Positions 8,987-17,213 of a DNA stretch of 64,000 bases are shown here, one piece after another. Each line of letters begins with the position of its first letter. Within the stretch, counting starts at the first letter, position 1. The stretch is from DASXMT01 sp963803065. GTDB taxonomy: Bacteria > Actinomycetota > Acidimicrobiia > Acidimicrobiales > RAAP-2. The DNA lies in the NCBI GenBank assembly GCA_963803065.1, contig CAWDKW010000004.1, positions 1 through 64,000 on the forward strand, written 5' to 3'. A program made the translations under genes and the position numbers. The notes under the pieces were generated by a model, which saw only the letters and a program-made list of their open reading frames with translations, was not told where the DNA came from and made no database searches.

Positions 8987-9268
8987 CGAGGAGTCCAATC
9001 AGGTGGTGCTGAGGTGCAGGGCCCCGGGATCGGGGCGAGGGACCGCCGAGATACTCCGGAAGGGCCCGGACCGAGCGGTCAATGGGGATCACGCCCTCGG
9101 ATCCGATGAGACCGGACCCTACAGCGAGCCTGTGTCACCGTCCCTCGCCCAGGGCGCCCCCCTTTGCGCCGTCACGACGGGAGGTGCAGGCCATCGGTCA
9201 AGGCCAGGACTTTGAGTCGGTACCATCGGCCTCGCTGCCACGAATCAAGCATGGAGGGGAGAACGACC
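8987..9268. other. Intergenic region without recognisable features
   Basis: This 282-base stretch separates the divergent ArdC-like and luciferase-like genes. I see no credible gene and no clear promoter hexamers. The strong ribosome-binding site of the downstream gene lies at its right edge. Confidence 0.5.
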
Positions 9269-10342
9269 ATGAGTCTCGAATTTTGGACCCATGCCCGTAC
9301 GCTGCCCCGTCTGGTCGGCCCGGCGGTTCGCCGTGCCGAATCGGAGGGCTGGACGGGCGTGACCCTCGGAGACTCTCAGAACATGTCGGGGGACCCCTAC
9401 GTAGCGCTGGGGACGGCGATCGCCACCACCACCACGATCCGGATGAGCACGGGCGTCACCAACCCGCTTACCAGGCATCCCGTGGTCACCGCGTCGGCCA
9501 TCATGTCGGCCGCCATCGAGTCGGGCGGTCGTGTCGAGTTGGGGGTCGGTCGGGGGGATTCGGCACTGGCTCACATCGGCATCCCTCCGGCCTCGGTGGA
9601 GACGCTGGAGGAATTCCTTGAAGTGACCCGGCTGTACCTTCACGGTGCTGCGGTGCCCATCGAACGCGCCGCCCAGGGCAGCACCCGCCGAATTGACGAC
9701 CGCCTTCCTCTCGGGACTGTTCCAAAGGAGAGCAGGCTCATGTGGATCGACGAGCTGGCCGAGTCGGGTGTGATCCACGGTCGTCCGTCGGTACCGACGT
9801 GGGTCGTGGCCAGCGGCCCGCGCACGATCGAGCTGGCGGCCCGTCTCGGCGATCGGGTCACGCTCGCGGTTGGGGCAAACCCCGATCGATTGCGCTGGGC
9901 GATCGACACGGCGAGGGCCACCAACCCGGACGTTGCCATCGGTGCCTACGTCACCGTGGTGGTCGACGACGACCCCGATCGTGCCCTCGCCTTGAGCAAG
10001 GGAGGCATCGCCACCTTCGTCCGCTTCTCCGGAATGCACGGGCAGGTCCACGGATCGGTCAGCGAGGACGACCGTCGGGTCATGCTGGAGGTCCCCCGTC
10101 GCTACGACATGTACCAGCATGCCCGTACCGGACCGCAGGCGGACGTGATCACACGCGAGTTCGCCGAGCGGTTTGCGATCATCGGACCTGCCGGATTTTG
10201 TGCAGATCGTCTGGAGGAGCTGGCTGCACTCGGGATCGATCGATTTCACATCACGGGCGCCAGTCGAGGGCAGGATGAAGTCGACGCCGACGCCGCAAAC
10301 CGCCGATTCGTCGAGGAAGTCCTGGCCGGCCTGGCGCCATAA
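9269..10342 (+). CDS. F420-dependent LLM-class oxidoreductase
   Basis: A 357-residue luciferase-like (beta/alpha)8-barrel enzyme. It opens with a strand (LEFWTHARTLPRL) and shows the family's barrel motifs WTGVTLGDSQNMSGDPYVALG, TTTIRMSTGVTNPLTRHPVV and GGRVELGVGRGDSAL, then PTWVVASGPRTIELAARLGD around residue 180. This arrangement resembles methylene-tetrahydromethanopterin reductase-type, F420-using members more than FMN-dependent luciferases. It should reduce or oxidise an organic substrate in the cytoplasm with F420; the substrate is not predictable. The ATG at 9269 is preceded by GGAGGGGA (9253-9260). An in-frame ATG at 9251 is possible but overlaps that ribosome-binding site. Confidence 0.8.
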   Translation: MSLEFWTHARTLPRLVGPAVRRAESEGWTGVTLGDSQNMSGDPYVALGTAIATTTTIRMSTGVTNPLTRHPVVTASAIMSAAIESGGRVELGVGRGDSALAHIGIPPASVETLEEFLEVTRLYLHGAAVPIERAAQGSTRRIDDRLPLGTVPKESRLMWIDELAESGVIHGRPSVPTWVVASGPRTIELAARLGDRVTLAVGANPDRLRWAIDTARATNPDVAIGAYVTVVVDDDPDRALALSKGGIATFVRFSGMHGQVHGSVSEDDRRVMLEVPRRYDMYQHARTGPQADVITREFAERFAIIGPAGFCADRLEELAALGIDRFHITGASRGQDEVDADAANRRFVEEVLAGLAP

Positions 10343-10353
10343 GCTTGCGCCAT

Positions 10354-10385
10354 AAGGACGTGGGCGATTCGACCGCGACGTCCTT
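10354..10385. terminator. Bidirectional hairpin between convergent genes
   Basis: Arms AAGGACGT (10354-10361) and ACGTCCTT (10378-10385) are perfectly complementary across a 16-base loop, in the 93-base gap between two convergent genes. No clear U-tract follows, as is common in actinobacteria. Confidence 0.5.
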
Positions 10386-10435
10386 CCCGCCAGCCCGTGC
10401 CAGCCGCCTTCTCAAGCCCTCACGACGGTGGTCCT

Positions 10436-11068
10436 CTACCCGGTCGGATGATCGACGTCGACCGGCGGCAGGTTCTGCACATCCTGCTTGGCAAGGTTGA
10501 GGCGAATCCCGGCGTCGACTCCGGTAACGGCTCCGATCGGTATGGCGACTTCTTTGCGGCCCCACAAATGACCTTCTTGGAGAAGCACGTGGGTCACATG
10601 ATGAGTCTGACGATCGATCACGAGCCCCTGAACGCTCCCGATCGGACCGTCCGTCGCGTGGACCTGCTCACCTCGTCGCACCTCTACCTCGTCCAGTGGA
10701 ATCGTGTCGTAGGTGACGGGCTGAGGAACGTCCCCGATGGTGTCTCGCAGGCCGTAGTAGGGCTGAGTCAGCACCTGCCCCGCTGGGTAGTCGGCATGAC
10801 CGCCGCTGGCCGGCAAGAACTGGGTCTCTTCGGCATGATCGAGCTGGGCGAACTCGGCCATCGTGCAGCGAAGTAGGACCTCGCCGGTAGAGGCGTCGAC
10901 GAGGTTCAATGGAACGAGACGACCGAGACCCTGCCGGTGCTTCGGCTCCACCACGAGATGGCTCACGGCTCGGGCGATGGGATCGATCACCACACGGCTG
11001 ATCTCGCCACACGGACCATCGGAACAGGTGGCTTCGGCCCCGATCGTGAACTGAATCGCATCTGTCAT
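10436..11068 (-). CDS. PRC-barrel domain protein
   Basis: This 210-residue soluble protein contains two PRC-barrel-like units. The first is near the N-terminus (FTIGAEATCSDGPCGEISRVVIDPIARAVSHLVVEP), the second at ~115-180 (EQVHATDGPIGSVQGLVIDRQTHHVTHVLLQEGHLWGRKEVAIP). PRC barrels are small beta domains that bind RNA, photosynthetic reaction centres or other proteins; actinobacterial stand-alone copies are poorly understood. It lies 27 bases downstream of the DNA ligase gene on the same strand and could belong to the repair cluster, although the family gives no direct repair link. Confidence 0.75.
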   Translation of the reverse strand: MTDAIQFTIGAEATCSDGPCGEISRVVIDPIARAVSHLVVEPKHRQGLGRLVPLNLVDASTGEVLLRCTMAEFAQLDHAEETQFLPASGGHADYPAGQVLTQPYYGLRDTIGDVPQPVTYDTIPLDEVEVRRGEQVHATDGPIGSVQGLVIDRQTHHVTHVLLQEGHLWGRKEVAIPIGAVTGVDAGIRLNLAKQDVQNLPPVDVDHPTG

Positions 11069-11095
11069 TGGCTACTGTCCTCCTCCGCACTGACC

Positions 11096-12151
11096 TCAGG
11101 CGTCGAACACCCGGAACAGCTCGGTGGGGACCGGCGTGTCGAGCTGGGCGTACGTGCACGACGCCGGCTCCCGATCGGGGCGCCACCGCTGAAAGTGGGT
11201 CCCGTGACGGAAGCGATCGTCTTGGAGGTGGTCGTAGGACACCTCGCATACCAGCTCGGGCCGCAGCGGTTCCCAGGCCAGGTCTTTGCCGGCGTTCCAG
11301 CGGCTGACGCCGCCCGGTCTGCGGCTGGTCTCTGTGGCCCATTCGAGCCAGGGGTGGTTCTCGCTCGCGTTCGCCCGGTACGGCTCGAGCTCGTCCACCA
11401 GCTCCTCCCGGCGGGCCTTGGTGAATCCTGACGCCACCCCGACGTGATGGAGGATGCCGTGGTCGTCGTAGAGCCCCAGCTGCAGGGATCCCACGACCCC
11501 CCCGTCTTTGTGCCAGCGGAATCCGGCCACCACGCAGTCGGCCGTGCGCTCGTGCTTGACCTTCAGCATCGCCCGCTTGTCCTGGAGGTACTTGAGGTCA
11601 CCGGGTTTGGCCACCACACCGTCCAGACCGGCCCCCTCGAACTGGTCGAACCAGTCGCTGGCCACCTCGGGATCGTTCGTCGCCGGTGTCACGTGCACGG
11701 GGGCACTTGCCTTCTCGAGCGTCTTCTCGAGCAGCTTCCGCCGCTCGGCGTACGGGGTGTCGCACAGGTCGCGATCACCCAACGCCAGGATGTCGAAGGC
11801 CACGAACGATGCCGGGGTGGTCTCGGCCAACAGCTTGATCCGCGACTCGGCCGGATGGATCCGCTGCGACAGGGCATCGAAGTCCAGTCCGTCCGGTCCG
11901 GCGATCACGATCTCACCGTCGAGCACGCACCTGTCGGGGAGCTCGCGCCTGAGCGAGTCGACCAGCTCGGGGAAGTAGCGGGTGAGCGGCTTCTCGTTCC
12001 GGCTGCCCAGCTCCACGTCGTCGCCGTCCCGGAACACGATGCACCGGAAGCCGTCCCACTTGGGCTCGTAGAACATGCCCTCGGCCCGGGGTAGGTCCCG
12101 GGTGAGCTTGGCCAGCATCGGGGCCACCGGGGGCCGGACGGGGAGGGTCAC
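11096..12151 (-). CDS. ATP-dependent DNA ligase (LigC/LigD-ligase type)
   Basis: A 351-residue ligase with a nucleotidyltransferase and an OB-fold domain. Motif I is EPKWDGFRC (~residues 29-37), whose Lys is AMP-modified. Further motifs are ELGSRNEKPLTRYFPEL (III-adjacent), LDGEIVIAGPDGLDFDALSQR, FVAFDILALG, GLDGVVAKPGDLKY (IV) and AMLKVKHERTADCVV (V). The OB domain ends with PELVCEVSYDHLQDDRFRHGTHFQRWRPDR, a block typical of bacterial LigC and LigD ligase domains. The length is that of stand-alone LigC. It should seal nicks in a repair pathway. The Prim-Pol gene two positions upstream parallels the LigC/Prim-PolC pairing known from mycobacteria. Confidence 0.9.
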   Translation of the reverse strand: MTLPVRPPVAPMLAKLTRDLPRAEGMFYEPKWDGFRCIVFRDGDDVELGSRNEKPLTRYFPELVDSLRRELPDRCVLDGEIVIAGPDGLDFDALSQRIHPAESRIKLLAETTPASFVAFDILALGDRDLCDTPYAERRKLLEKTLEKASAPVHVTPATNDPEVASDWFDQFEGAGLDGVVAKPGDLKYLQDKRAMLKVKHERTADCVVAGFRWHKDGGVVGSLQLGLYDDHGILHHVGVASGFTKARREELVDELEPYRANASENHPWLEWATETSRRPGGVSRWNAGKDLAWEPLRPELVCEVSYDHLQDDRFRHGTHFQRWRPDREPASCTYAQLDTPVPTELFRVFDA

Positions 12152-12184
12152 CGACTGATCGTATCCATGATCCGCGCTGTGCTC

Positions 12185-13204
12185 TCAGGCCGCGTGGGTT
12201 GCCGCCCAGGCGACCAGGTCGTCGGCCGACTTCCGGTTGACGATCCGCTCCTTGGGCACATCGGCCTTGACCGCGTTGGCACACCCCCGACCGAGCCACT
12301 CGAGCTGACCCGGTGCGTGGGCATCGGTGTCGATGGAGACATCGCACCCGAGCTCGATGGCCAGGCGCAACAAGTCCTCGGGCGGGTCCTGGCGTTCGGG
12401 CCGGGAGTTGATCTCCACGGCCGTGCCGGTCTCGGCGCAGGCGGCGAACACGGCCCCGGCGTCGAAGGTGGACTGCGGGCGCCCCCTGCCGGTGATGAGC
12501 CGCCCGGTGCAGTGGCCGAGGATGTCGGTGTGCGGGCTCTCGATGGCGGCGAGCATGCGCTTGGTCATGGTCGGGGCGTCCATCCGCAGCTTGGAGTGGA
12601 CGCTCGCCACCACCACGTCCAGTTCGGCCAGGAGGCCCTCGTCCTGGTCGAGGGTCCCGTCCTCCAGGATGTCCACCTCGATCCCGGTGAGGATCCGGAA
12701 CGGGGCAAGCTCTTCGTTGAGTTCGGCCACCACCTTCAACTGCTTCCGAAGCCGTTCGGCATCGAGCCCGTGGGCCACCGTCAACCGTGCGCTGTGGTCG
12801 GTGAGGACGAGATAGTCGCGGCCGAGGTCTCTGGCCGTCTGGGCCATCTCCTGGATCGGGCTGCCGCCGTCGGACCAGTCGGAGTGTGAGTGGCAGTCGC
12901 CCTTGAGCTGCTTCAACAATTTCTGTGCCGCCGCATCGAGCTCGATGGTGGGCGGCTCGGACTCCAGCTTGGCCAGGTAGGCGGGGACGTCGCCGGCCAG
13001 CGCCTCCTCGATGGCCTGGGCCGTCGACTTGCCCACCCCGGCGATGGTCTGCAACCGACCGGCCTTGGCCAGCTTGGTCAGCTCGTCCTCGGACATCGGC
13101 TCCACCGCGCTTGCAGCGTGCCGGAAGGCGCGGACCTTGTAGGTGTCGGCGCCGTTCCGCTCCAAGAGGAACGAGATGCGCTTGAGGGCGTCGACCGGGT
13201 CCAT
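12185..13204 (-). CDS. HhH + PHP domain protein, PolX-like without polymerase domain
   Basis: The 339-residue protein starts with a helix-hairpin-helix region as in bacterial DNA polymerase X (ALKRISFLLERNGADTYKVRAFRHAA, then GRLQTIAGVGKSTAQAIEEAL). A PHP phosphoesterase domain follows from about residue 100. The metal-ligand motifs are visible: CHSHSDWSDG, LTDHSAR, GIEVDIL, ASVHSKL, ILGHCTG, and DTDAHAPGQL near the end. The nucleotidyltransferase and palm of full PolX (~570 residues) are absent between the HhH and PHP parts. PHP domains of PolX act as Mn-dependent 3'-5' exonuclease or AP-site phosphodiesterase, so this is probably an end-processing nuclease working with the neighbouring Prim-Pol and ligase. 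Only 19 bases separate it from the Prim-Pol gene. Confidence 0.85.
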   Translation of the reverse strand: MDPVDALKRISFLLERNGADTYKVRAFRHAASAVEPMSEDELTKLAKAGRLQTIAGVGKSTAQAIEEALAGDVPAYLAKLESEPPTIELDAAAQKLLKQLKGDCHSHSDWSDGGSPIQEMAQTARDLGRDYLVLTDHSARLTVAHGLDAERLRKQLKVVAELNEELAPFRILTGIEVDILEDGTLDQDEGLLAELDVVVASVHSKLRMDAPTMTKRMLAAIESPHTDILGHCTGRLITGRGRPQSTFDAGAVFAACAETGTAVEINSRPERQDPPEDLLRLAIELGCDVSIDTDAHAPGQLEWLGRGCANAVKADVPKERIVNRKSADDLVAWAATHAA

Positions 13205-13223
13205 GACCTTGTCTCCCTTCGGC

Positions 13224-14255
13224 CTAGGCCTTCTTGGCCCGGCTGGGGGCCACCCGCGGCGGCTCGTCTGGGGCCTTGGGGTACTCGGGTGGCCAGGGCG
13301 CGTCGTGAAGCCCGGCTGCCTTGTCCCGCTCGACTAGCTCGAGCAGCGGCCCGAGCGACTGTGGCTCCTTGGCCATTTCAGCCCAGGGGTCGCCCCGTTT
13401 CTTCAGGAGTTCCGGGACGGTCCGGATGGTCAGGTCGTCGGGCACCACGGTACCGACTTCTTCCCATGACAAAGGGGTCGAAACCTGGCCGCCCGTTCGG
13501 GGCCGGGCGAACCACGCCCCGAAGACCGTCTTGTGCGGGGCGTTCTGGTTGAAGTCGACGAAGACCTGTTTCCCCCGTTCCTCTTTCCACCAGTTGGCCG
13601 TGACGAGGTCGGGAAAGCGGCGCTCGAGCTCCCGGGCAACTGCCACCGCGCAGGCCCGTACCTCGGTCGAGTCCCAGCGCGGCTCCAGCCGCATGTAGAT
13701 GTGGATGCCCCGGTTGCCGGTGGTCTTGGCGTAGGCGACCAGGCCGAGCTCTTTGAACAGGTCCCGGCAGTGGTAGGCCGCCGTGCGCACCTCATCGAAG
13801 CCGACGCCGGGCTGGGGATCGAGGTCGATGCGCAGCTCGTCGGCGTGATCGGGATCGACGGCCCGGTAGGGCCACAGATGGAGGCCGAGGCATCCCAGGT
13901 TGACGGCCCAGGCGACGTGGGCGATGTCGGCCACCACCAATGCGTTGGAGGTGGTGCCGTTGGGAGTGGAGACGATGGTCGTCTCGAGCCAGTCGGGAGC
14001 GCCGGTGGGCACCCGCTTCTGGAAGAAGGACTTGCCGGTGGCGCCGTGGGGGAACCGCTGCAGCAGGGCCGGACGGCCCCCGGCCGTGTTGAGAAGGGCG
14101 TCGCCCACCTCGAGGTAGTAGTCGACCAGGTCCGACTTGGTGGCATCTAGCGCGGGGAAGTAGATCTTGTCCGGGCTCGAGATCTTCACGTCTCGACCGG
14201 CGACCTCCACGATCCGCTCCTGGTCATCGGGCACCGGCCCGACTTTACCAACCAT
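13224..14255 (-). CDS. LigD-polymerase-type Prim-Pol (archaeo-eukaryotic primase family)
   Basis: A 343-residue stand-alone primase-polymerase domain. Diagnostic segments are SSPDKIYFP (~25), LLQRFPHGATGKSFFQKRVP, LVVADIAHVAWAVNLGCLGLHLWPYR, and the catalytic ELRIDLDPQPGVGF (~140), whose two Asp residues bind metal. The sequences TTGNRGIHIYMRLEP and KQVFVDFNQNAPHKTVFGAWFARP, the latter with the third acidic residue, follow. These enzymes add ribonucleotides or short gap fills during end joining or excision repair. A GAAGG ribosome-binding site ten bases upstream supports the ATG at 14255 over an earlier in-frame start at 14303. It is the first gene of an apparent operon with the HhH-PHP and ligase genes. 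Confidence 0.88.
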   Translation of the reverse strand: MVGKVGPVPDDQERIVEVAGRDVKISSPDKIYFPALDATKSDLVDYYLEVGDALLNTAGGRPALLQRFPHGATGKSFFQKRVPTGAPDWLETTIVSTPNGTTSNALVVADIAHVAWAVNLGCLGLHLWPYRAVDPDHADELRIDLDPQPGVGFDEVRTAAYHCRDLFKELGLVAYAKTTGNRGIHIYMRLEPRWDSTEVRACAVAVARELERRFPDLVTANWWKEERGKQVFVDFNQNAPHKTVFGAWFARPRTGGQVSTPLSWEEVGTVVPDDLTIRTVPELLKKRGDPWAEMAKEPQSLGPLLELVERDKAAGLHDAPWPPEYPKAPDEPPRVAPSRAKKA

Positions 14256-14465
14256 GGTGTTTGCACCTTCGGTAGAGCGGACCGCCGGCGTGCGGGGGCC
14301 CACCGGGTGACGGTGCTGCCTAATGGGCTAGCATTAAACGACGCACGCTCAGCGATGTGGCAGCCAAGGGGGCGGATGAAACCACGATCCGAGAGGTCCA
14401 TCGAGGGGGTCGAGTCGCCCCTCGGGAGCTCGGCGCACCGTGGTCCCTCCGGGGGACTGCCCGGC

Positions 14466-15323
14466 TCAGACCCCCGGTCCCCCCGTGGACCCGGTCAGGT
14501 CCACCTTTGCGTTGAGTCCGGCGTCGATGACCTGGATCGTGCCGTGCACCCACTTCGCCTTGTCACTGAGCAGCCAGAGCACGGCCGGGGTCGTGCCCTC
14601 CTCGGGCTTCATGGCCCCGGCGCCGAGAAGGTCGAGTCCCTTCAGCTGCTCGAGCATGGCCTCACGATCCGGCTGGCCGCCTCCGTCGTCGGTGGACCCG
14701 ATCATCGGCGTGTCCTGGGCGCCAGGGACGATCATGTTCACCCGGATCCTGTAGGGGCCGAGCTCGTTGGCCAGGCAGAGGCCGAGCCCGATGACCCCGT
14801 GTTTGGCGGCGCAGTACTCGCTCCCGTAGGGGAAGGCGTCGATCCCCGCCCCCGACGAGACCATGATGACCCCGCATCCCGGGCCACGGTCGATGAGATG
14901 GGGGATCGTGTGCTTCAGCGTCAGCCACTGACCGGTGAGGTTGGTCTCGAGCGAGCCGCGCCAGTCCTCGGTGGGGATGGTCCACGACTGCTGGTACTTG
15001 CCGATGATCCCTGCATTGGCGATGACGAAGTCGATCCCGCCGAACGTCTCGACGGTCTGGGCCACCGCCGCCCTCACCTGGTCCTCGTCCCGGACGTCGC
15101 ACGGGAGGGGAAGACCCTTTCCTCCCGCCGCCTCGACGAGCCGCACCGTCTCGTTGAGGTCCTCTCCGGTGGCGACGGTTGCCGGGGGATGCGTCCGCTC
15201 GCCGTTTGCAATGTCGACGAGGGCCACACTGGCACCCTCCCCGGCAAGGGCCACGGCATGGCTCCGGCCCTGGCCCCGGGCCCCTCCCGTGATCAACGCG
15301 ACCTTGCCGTCGAATTCCCCCAT
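14466..15323 (-). CDS. Mycofactocin-type short-chain dehydrogenase/reductase
   Basis: The 285 residues contain the classic SDR pattern: TGGARGQGRSHAVALAGEGA (residues ~12-31), NAG(I) near 100 and the catalytic Ser...Tyr-x-x-x-Lys (MVSSGAG and YCAAKHG). The GGARGQGRSHA glycine motif together with an insertion after the second strand (residues ~38-60, ...PPATVATGEDLNETVRLVEAAGG...) is the signature of SDRs coupled to the redox peptide cofactor mycofactocin, which keep NAD(H) bound and pass electrons to mycofactocin. No mycofactocin biosynthetic genes are in this window. Substrate likely an alcohol or hydroxy compound. GGAGGAGAT lies just before the ATG. The divergent F420 oxidoreductase starts only 47 bases away. 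Confidence 0.85.
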   Translation of the reverse strand: MGEFDGKVALITGGARGQGRSHAVALAGEGASVALVDIANGERTHPPATVATGEDLNETVRLVEAAGGKGLPLPCDVRDEDQVRAAVAQTVETFGGIDFVIANAGIIGKYQQSWTIPTEDWRGSLETNLTGQWLTLKHTIPHLIDRGPGCGVIMVSSGAGIDAFPYGSEYCAAKHGVIGLGLCLANELGPYRIRVNMIVPGAQDTPMIGSTDDGGGQPDREAMLEQLKGLDLLGAGAMKPEEGTTPAVLWLLSDKAKWVHGTIQVIDAGLNAKVDLTGSTGGPGV

Positions 15324-15370
15324 GGCATCTCCTCCGTGTATCAGCCAACAGGATAGAGGTCATCCCGCAC

Positions 15371-16282
15371 ATGAACCTGGGTCTCATATGTCTGCCGACG
15401 GACCGGTCCGCCCCGATCGCCGACGTGGCCGCCGCGGCCGAGGAACGAGGGTTCTCCGCCCTCTTCCAAGGCGACCACACCCACATACCGTCGAGGAGAA
15501 CGACCCCGTTCCTGGCCGGCGGGGACCTTCCCGACGAGTACTCCCGCCTGGTCGATCCCTTTGTCGGCTTGGCCACCGCCGCGGCGACGACGAGCACCAT
15601 CAAGCTCGGAACCTGCATCTTCCTCGTCGCCCAGCGGGACCCGATCTCGACGGCAAAGCAGGTCGCCTCACTCGATCACGTGTCGAACGGGCGCTTCGTC
15701 TTCGGTATCGGCTACGGGTGGAATGTGGAGGAGGCTGCCGACCACCGAATCGAGTGGTCGACCAGGCGCAGCCGGACCCGCGAGTACGTGGCCGCCATGC
15801 GGGCGCTCTGGACCGAGGAGAAAGCCTCATTTCACGGCCGCTTTGTCGATTTCGACGAAGCGTGGATGTGGCCCAAACCGGTGACACGTCCTTCGCCACC
15901 GGTCCTGCTCGGGGCCGGAGCCACAACGGCGGTCTTCAAGGAGATCGTCGCCTGGGCCGACGGCTGGCTGGTCGTGCCTGCACTGGGCCACACCACCGAC
16001 GACGTGGTGCGCCTGCGCCGGCTGGCCGAGGAGCGGGGCCGCGACCCGTCCACGGTCTCGATCGTCGTCGACGGGCTGTCGGCCGATCCGGCCATGATCG
16101 AGCCGTGGGCCGAGCTCGGTGTGGACCAGGTCCTGATCGCCCTCCCGTCCGAGCCGCTTGACAAGGTGCTCCGCGTGCTCGACGCGAGTCAGCCTGCCAT
16201 TGCCCGCTTCGGTTCCGCCGAGCATCCCGCCGGGGATCGTCCCGGCCGAGCGGAGGAGATCGCCCATGGGTCATCGCGCTGA
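15371..16282 (+). CDS. F420-dependent LLM-class oxidoreductase
   Basis: A 303-residue luciferase-fold enzyme. It has the N-terminal barrel strand MNLGLICLPTD, then FSALFQGDHTHIPS, the long conserved block TIKLGTCIFLVAQRDP, and ASLDHVSNGRFVFGIGYGWN, which is typical of the F420-dependent subfamily (V-S-x-G-R-x-x-F-G-I-G). WPKPVTRPSPPVLLGAGA, near residue 180, is also characteristic. The enzyme should carry out a hydride transfer with F420 on an unknown substrate. The stop codon overlaps the start of the downstream dioxygenase gene by 17 bases, so the two are very likely translated from one message. Confidence 0.85.
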   Translation: MNLGLICLPTDRSAPIADVAAAAEERGFSALFQGDHTHIPSRRTTPFLAGGDLPDEYSRLVDPFVGLATAAATTSTIKLGTCIFLVAQRDPISTAKQVASLDHVSNGRFVFGIGYGWNVEEAADHRIEWSTRRSRTREYVAAMRALWTEEKASFHGRFVDFDEAWMWPKPVTRPSPPVLLGAGATTAVFKEIVAWADGWLVVPALGHTTDDVVRLRRLAEERGRDPSTVSIVVDGLSADPAMIEPWAELGVDQVLIALPSEPLDKVLRVLDASQPAIARFGSAEHPAGDRPGRAEEIAHGSSR

Positions 16283-17165
16283 GCGGCCGGCCGATTTCGA
16301 GGTCGTGCCGCTGACCAGGTCCATCGGTGCCGAGATCCGCGGCGTGGATCTCCGCCGGGAGCTCGGTCCCGGGACGGTGGCTGCCATCCGGCGCGCCCTC
16401 CTGGAGCACCTGGTCGTCTTCTTCCGGGACCAGGACATCACGGCCGAGGAGCAGCTGGCCTTCGGGTCCAACTTCGGCGAGCCGATGATCCCCTCGGGCG
16501 AAGTGCCCCCGGCGGAGGCGGGGGTCGACCCATACTTCGCCATACTCGAGGACACGCCCGACAGCCCGCCCAAGGCCGACTTCTGGCACACCGACGTCGC
16601 GTTCGCCCGGATGCCGCCGGACATCGCCGTGCTGGCCATGCAGGAGACGCCCCCGCTCGGCGGCGACACGCTGTGGCTCAACCTGTACGACCTCTACGGC
16701 GGGCTGTCGCCGCCCATGCAGGAGATGGTCTCGCTGCTCGATCTCGAGCTCGACCTCGGGGCGCCCTTGCGCACGGCCGTCGTCAACATGAGCGGCGAGG
16801 CAGAGTACCAACGCATGGTGGCGAGCACTCCGGTGATGCGGCATCCCCTGGTCCGCATCCACCCGGAGACCGGTCGTCGGGCCCTGTATCTGTGCGGCGC
16901 GTTCATGCGGGGCATCAGCGGCATGGACCCGGTGGAGTCGGCCGTCATCCTCGACCTGTTGCGCGGGAAGCTGGGCGATCCCAACTTGCAGGTCCGGTGG
17001 CGCTGGCGTCGGCACGACGTGGCCATGTGGGATGAGCGGTGCACCAACCACCGGGCGAACTCGGACCACGCTCCGGGCCACCGACTGGTGCGCCGCTGCC
17101 TCGTGGGCCGAGACGTTCCCATGGGACCACGAGGACCGGGCGGCCATACCGTGGACGAGCCATGA
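16266..17165 (+). CDS. TauD/TfdA-family Fe(II)/2-oxoglutarate dioxygenase
   Basis: A 299-residue cytoplasmic dioxygenase. Family features are the opening FEVVPLTRSIGAEIRGVDLR, the facial-triad HxD in FWHTDVAF (~residue 105), the block TPPLGGDTLWLNLYDLY, and the distal His in MWDERCTNHRANSD (~265), followed by Arg-rich HRLVRRCLVG that should bind 2-oxoglutarate. Members hydroxylate sulfonates, phenoxyacids or alkyl sulfates; the substrate is undetermined. The ATG at 16266 is preceded by GGAGGAG (16252-16258), inside the preceding F420 oxidoreductase gene. A TetR regulator follows on the same strand. Confidence 0.85.
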   Translation: MGHRAERPADFEVVPLTRSIGAEIRGVDLRRELGPGTVAAIRRALLEHLVVFFRDQDITAEEQLAFGSNFGEPMIPSGEVPPAEAGVDPYFAILEDTPDSPPKADFWHTDVAFARMPPDIAVLAMQETPPLGGDTLWLNLYDLYGGLSPPMQEMVSLLDLELDLGAPLRTAVVNMSGEAEYQRMVASTPVMRHPLVRIHPETGRRALYLCGAFMRGISGMDPVESAVILDLLRGKLGDPNLQVRWRWRRHDVAMWDERCTNHRANSDHAPGHRLVRRCLVGRDVPMGPRGPGGHTVDEP

Positions 17166-17213
17166 CGGGCGACCGGATGGCGCCCTGACGCCCTCGGACC
17201 CACCGCTACTGTC

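Noticed and set aside
11096..14255. A complete bacterial NHEJ system
   Set aside because: Ku is not encoded in the window and the phosphoesterase domain of LigD is absent. Only a related repair set can be claimed.
14466..15323. A mycofactocin biosynthesis cluster
   Set aside because: Only the SDR has mycofactocin-type features. No MftA precursor or radical SAM gene occurs in the window.
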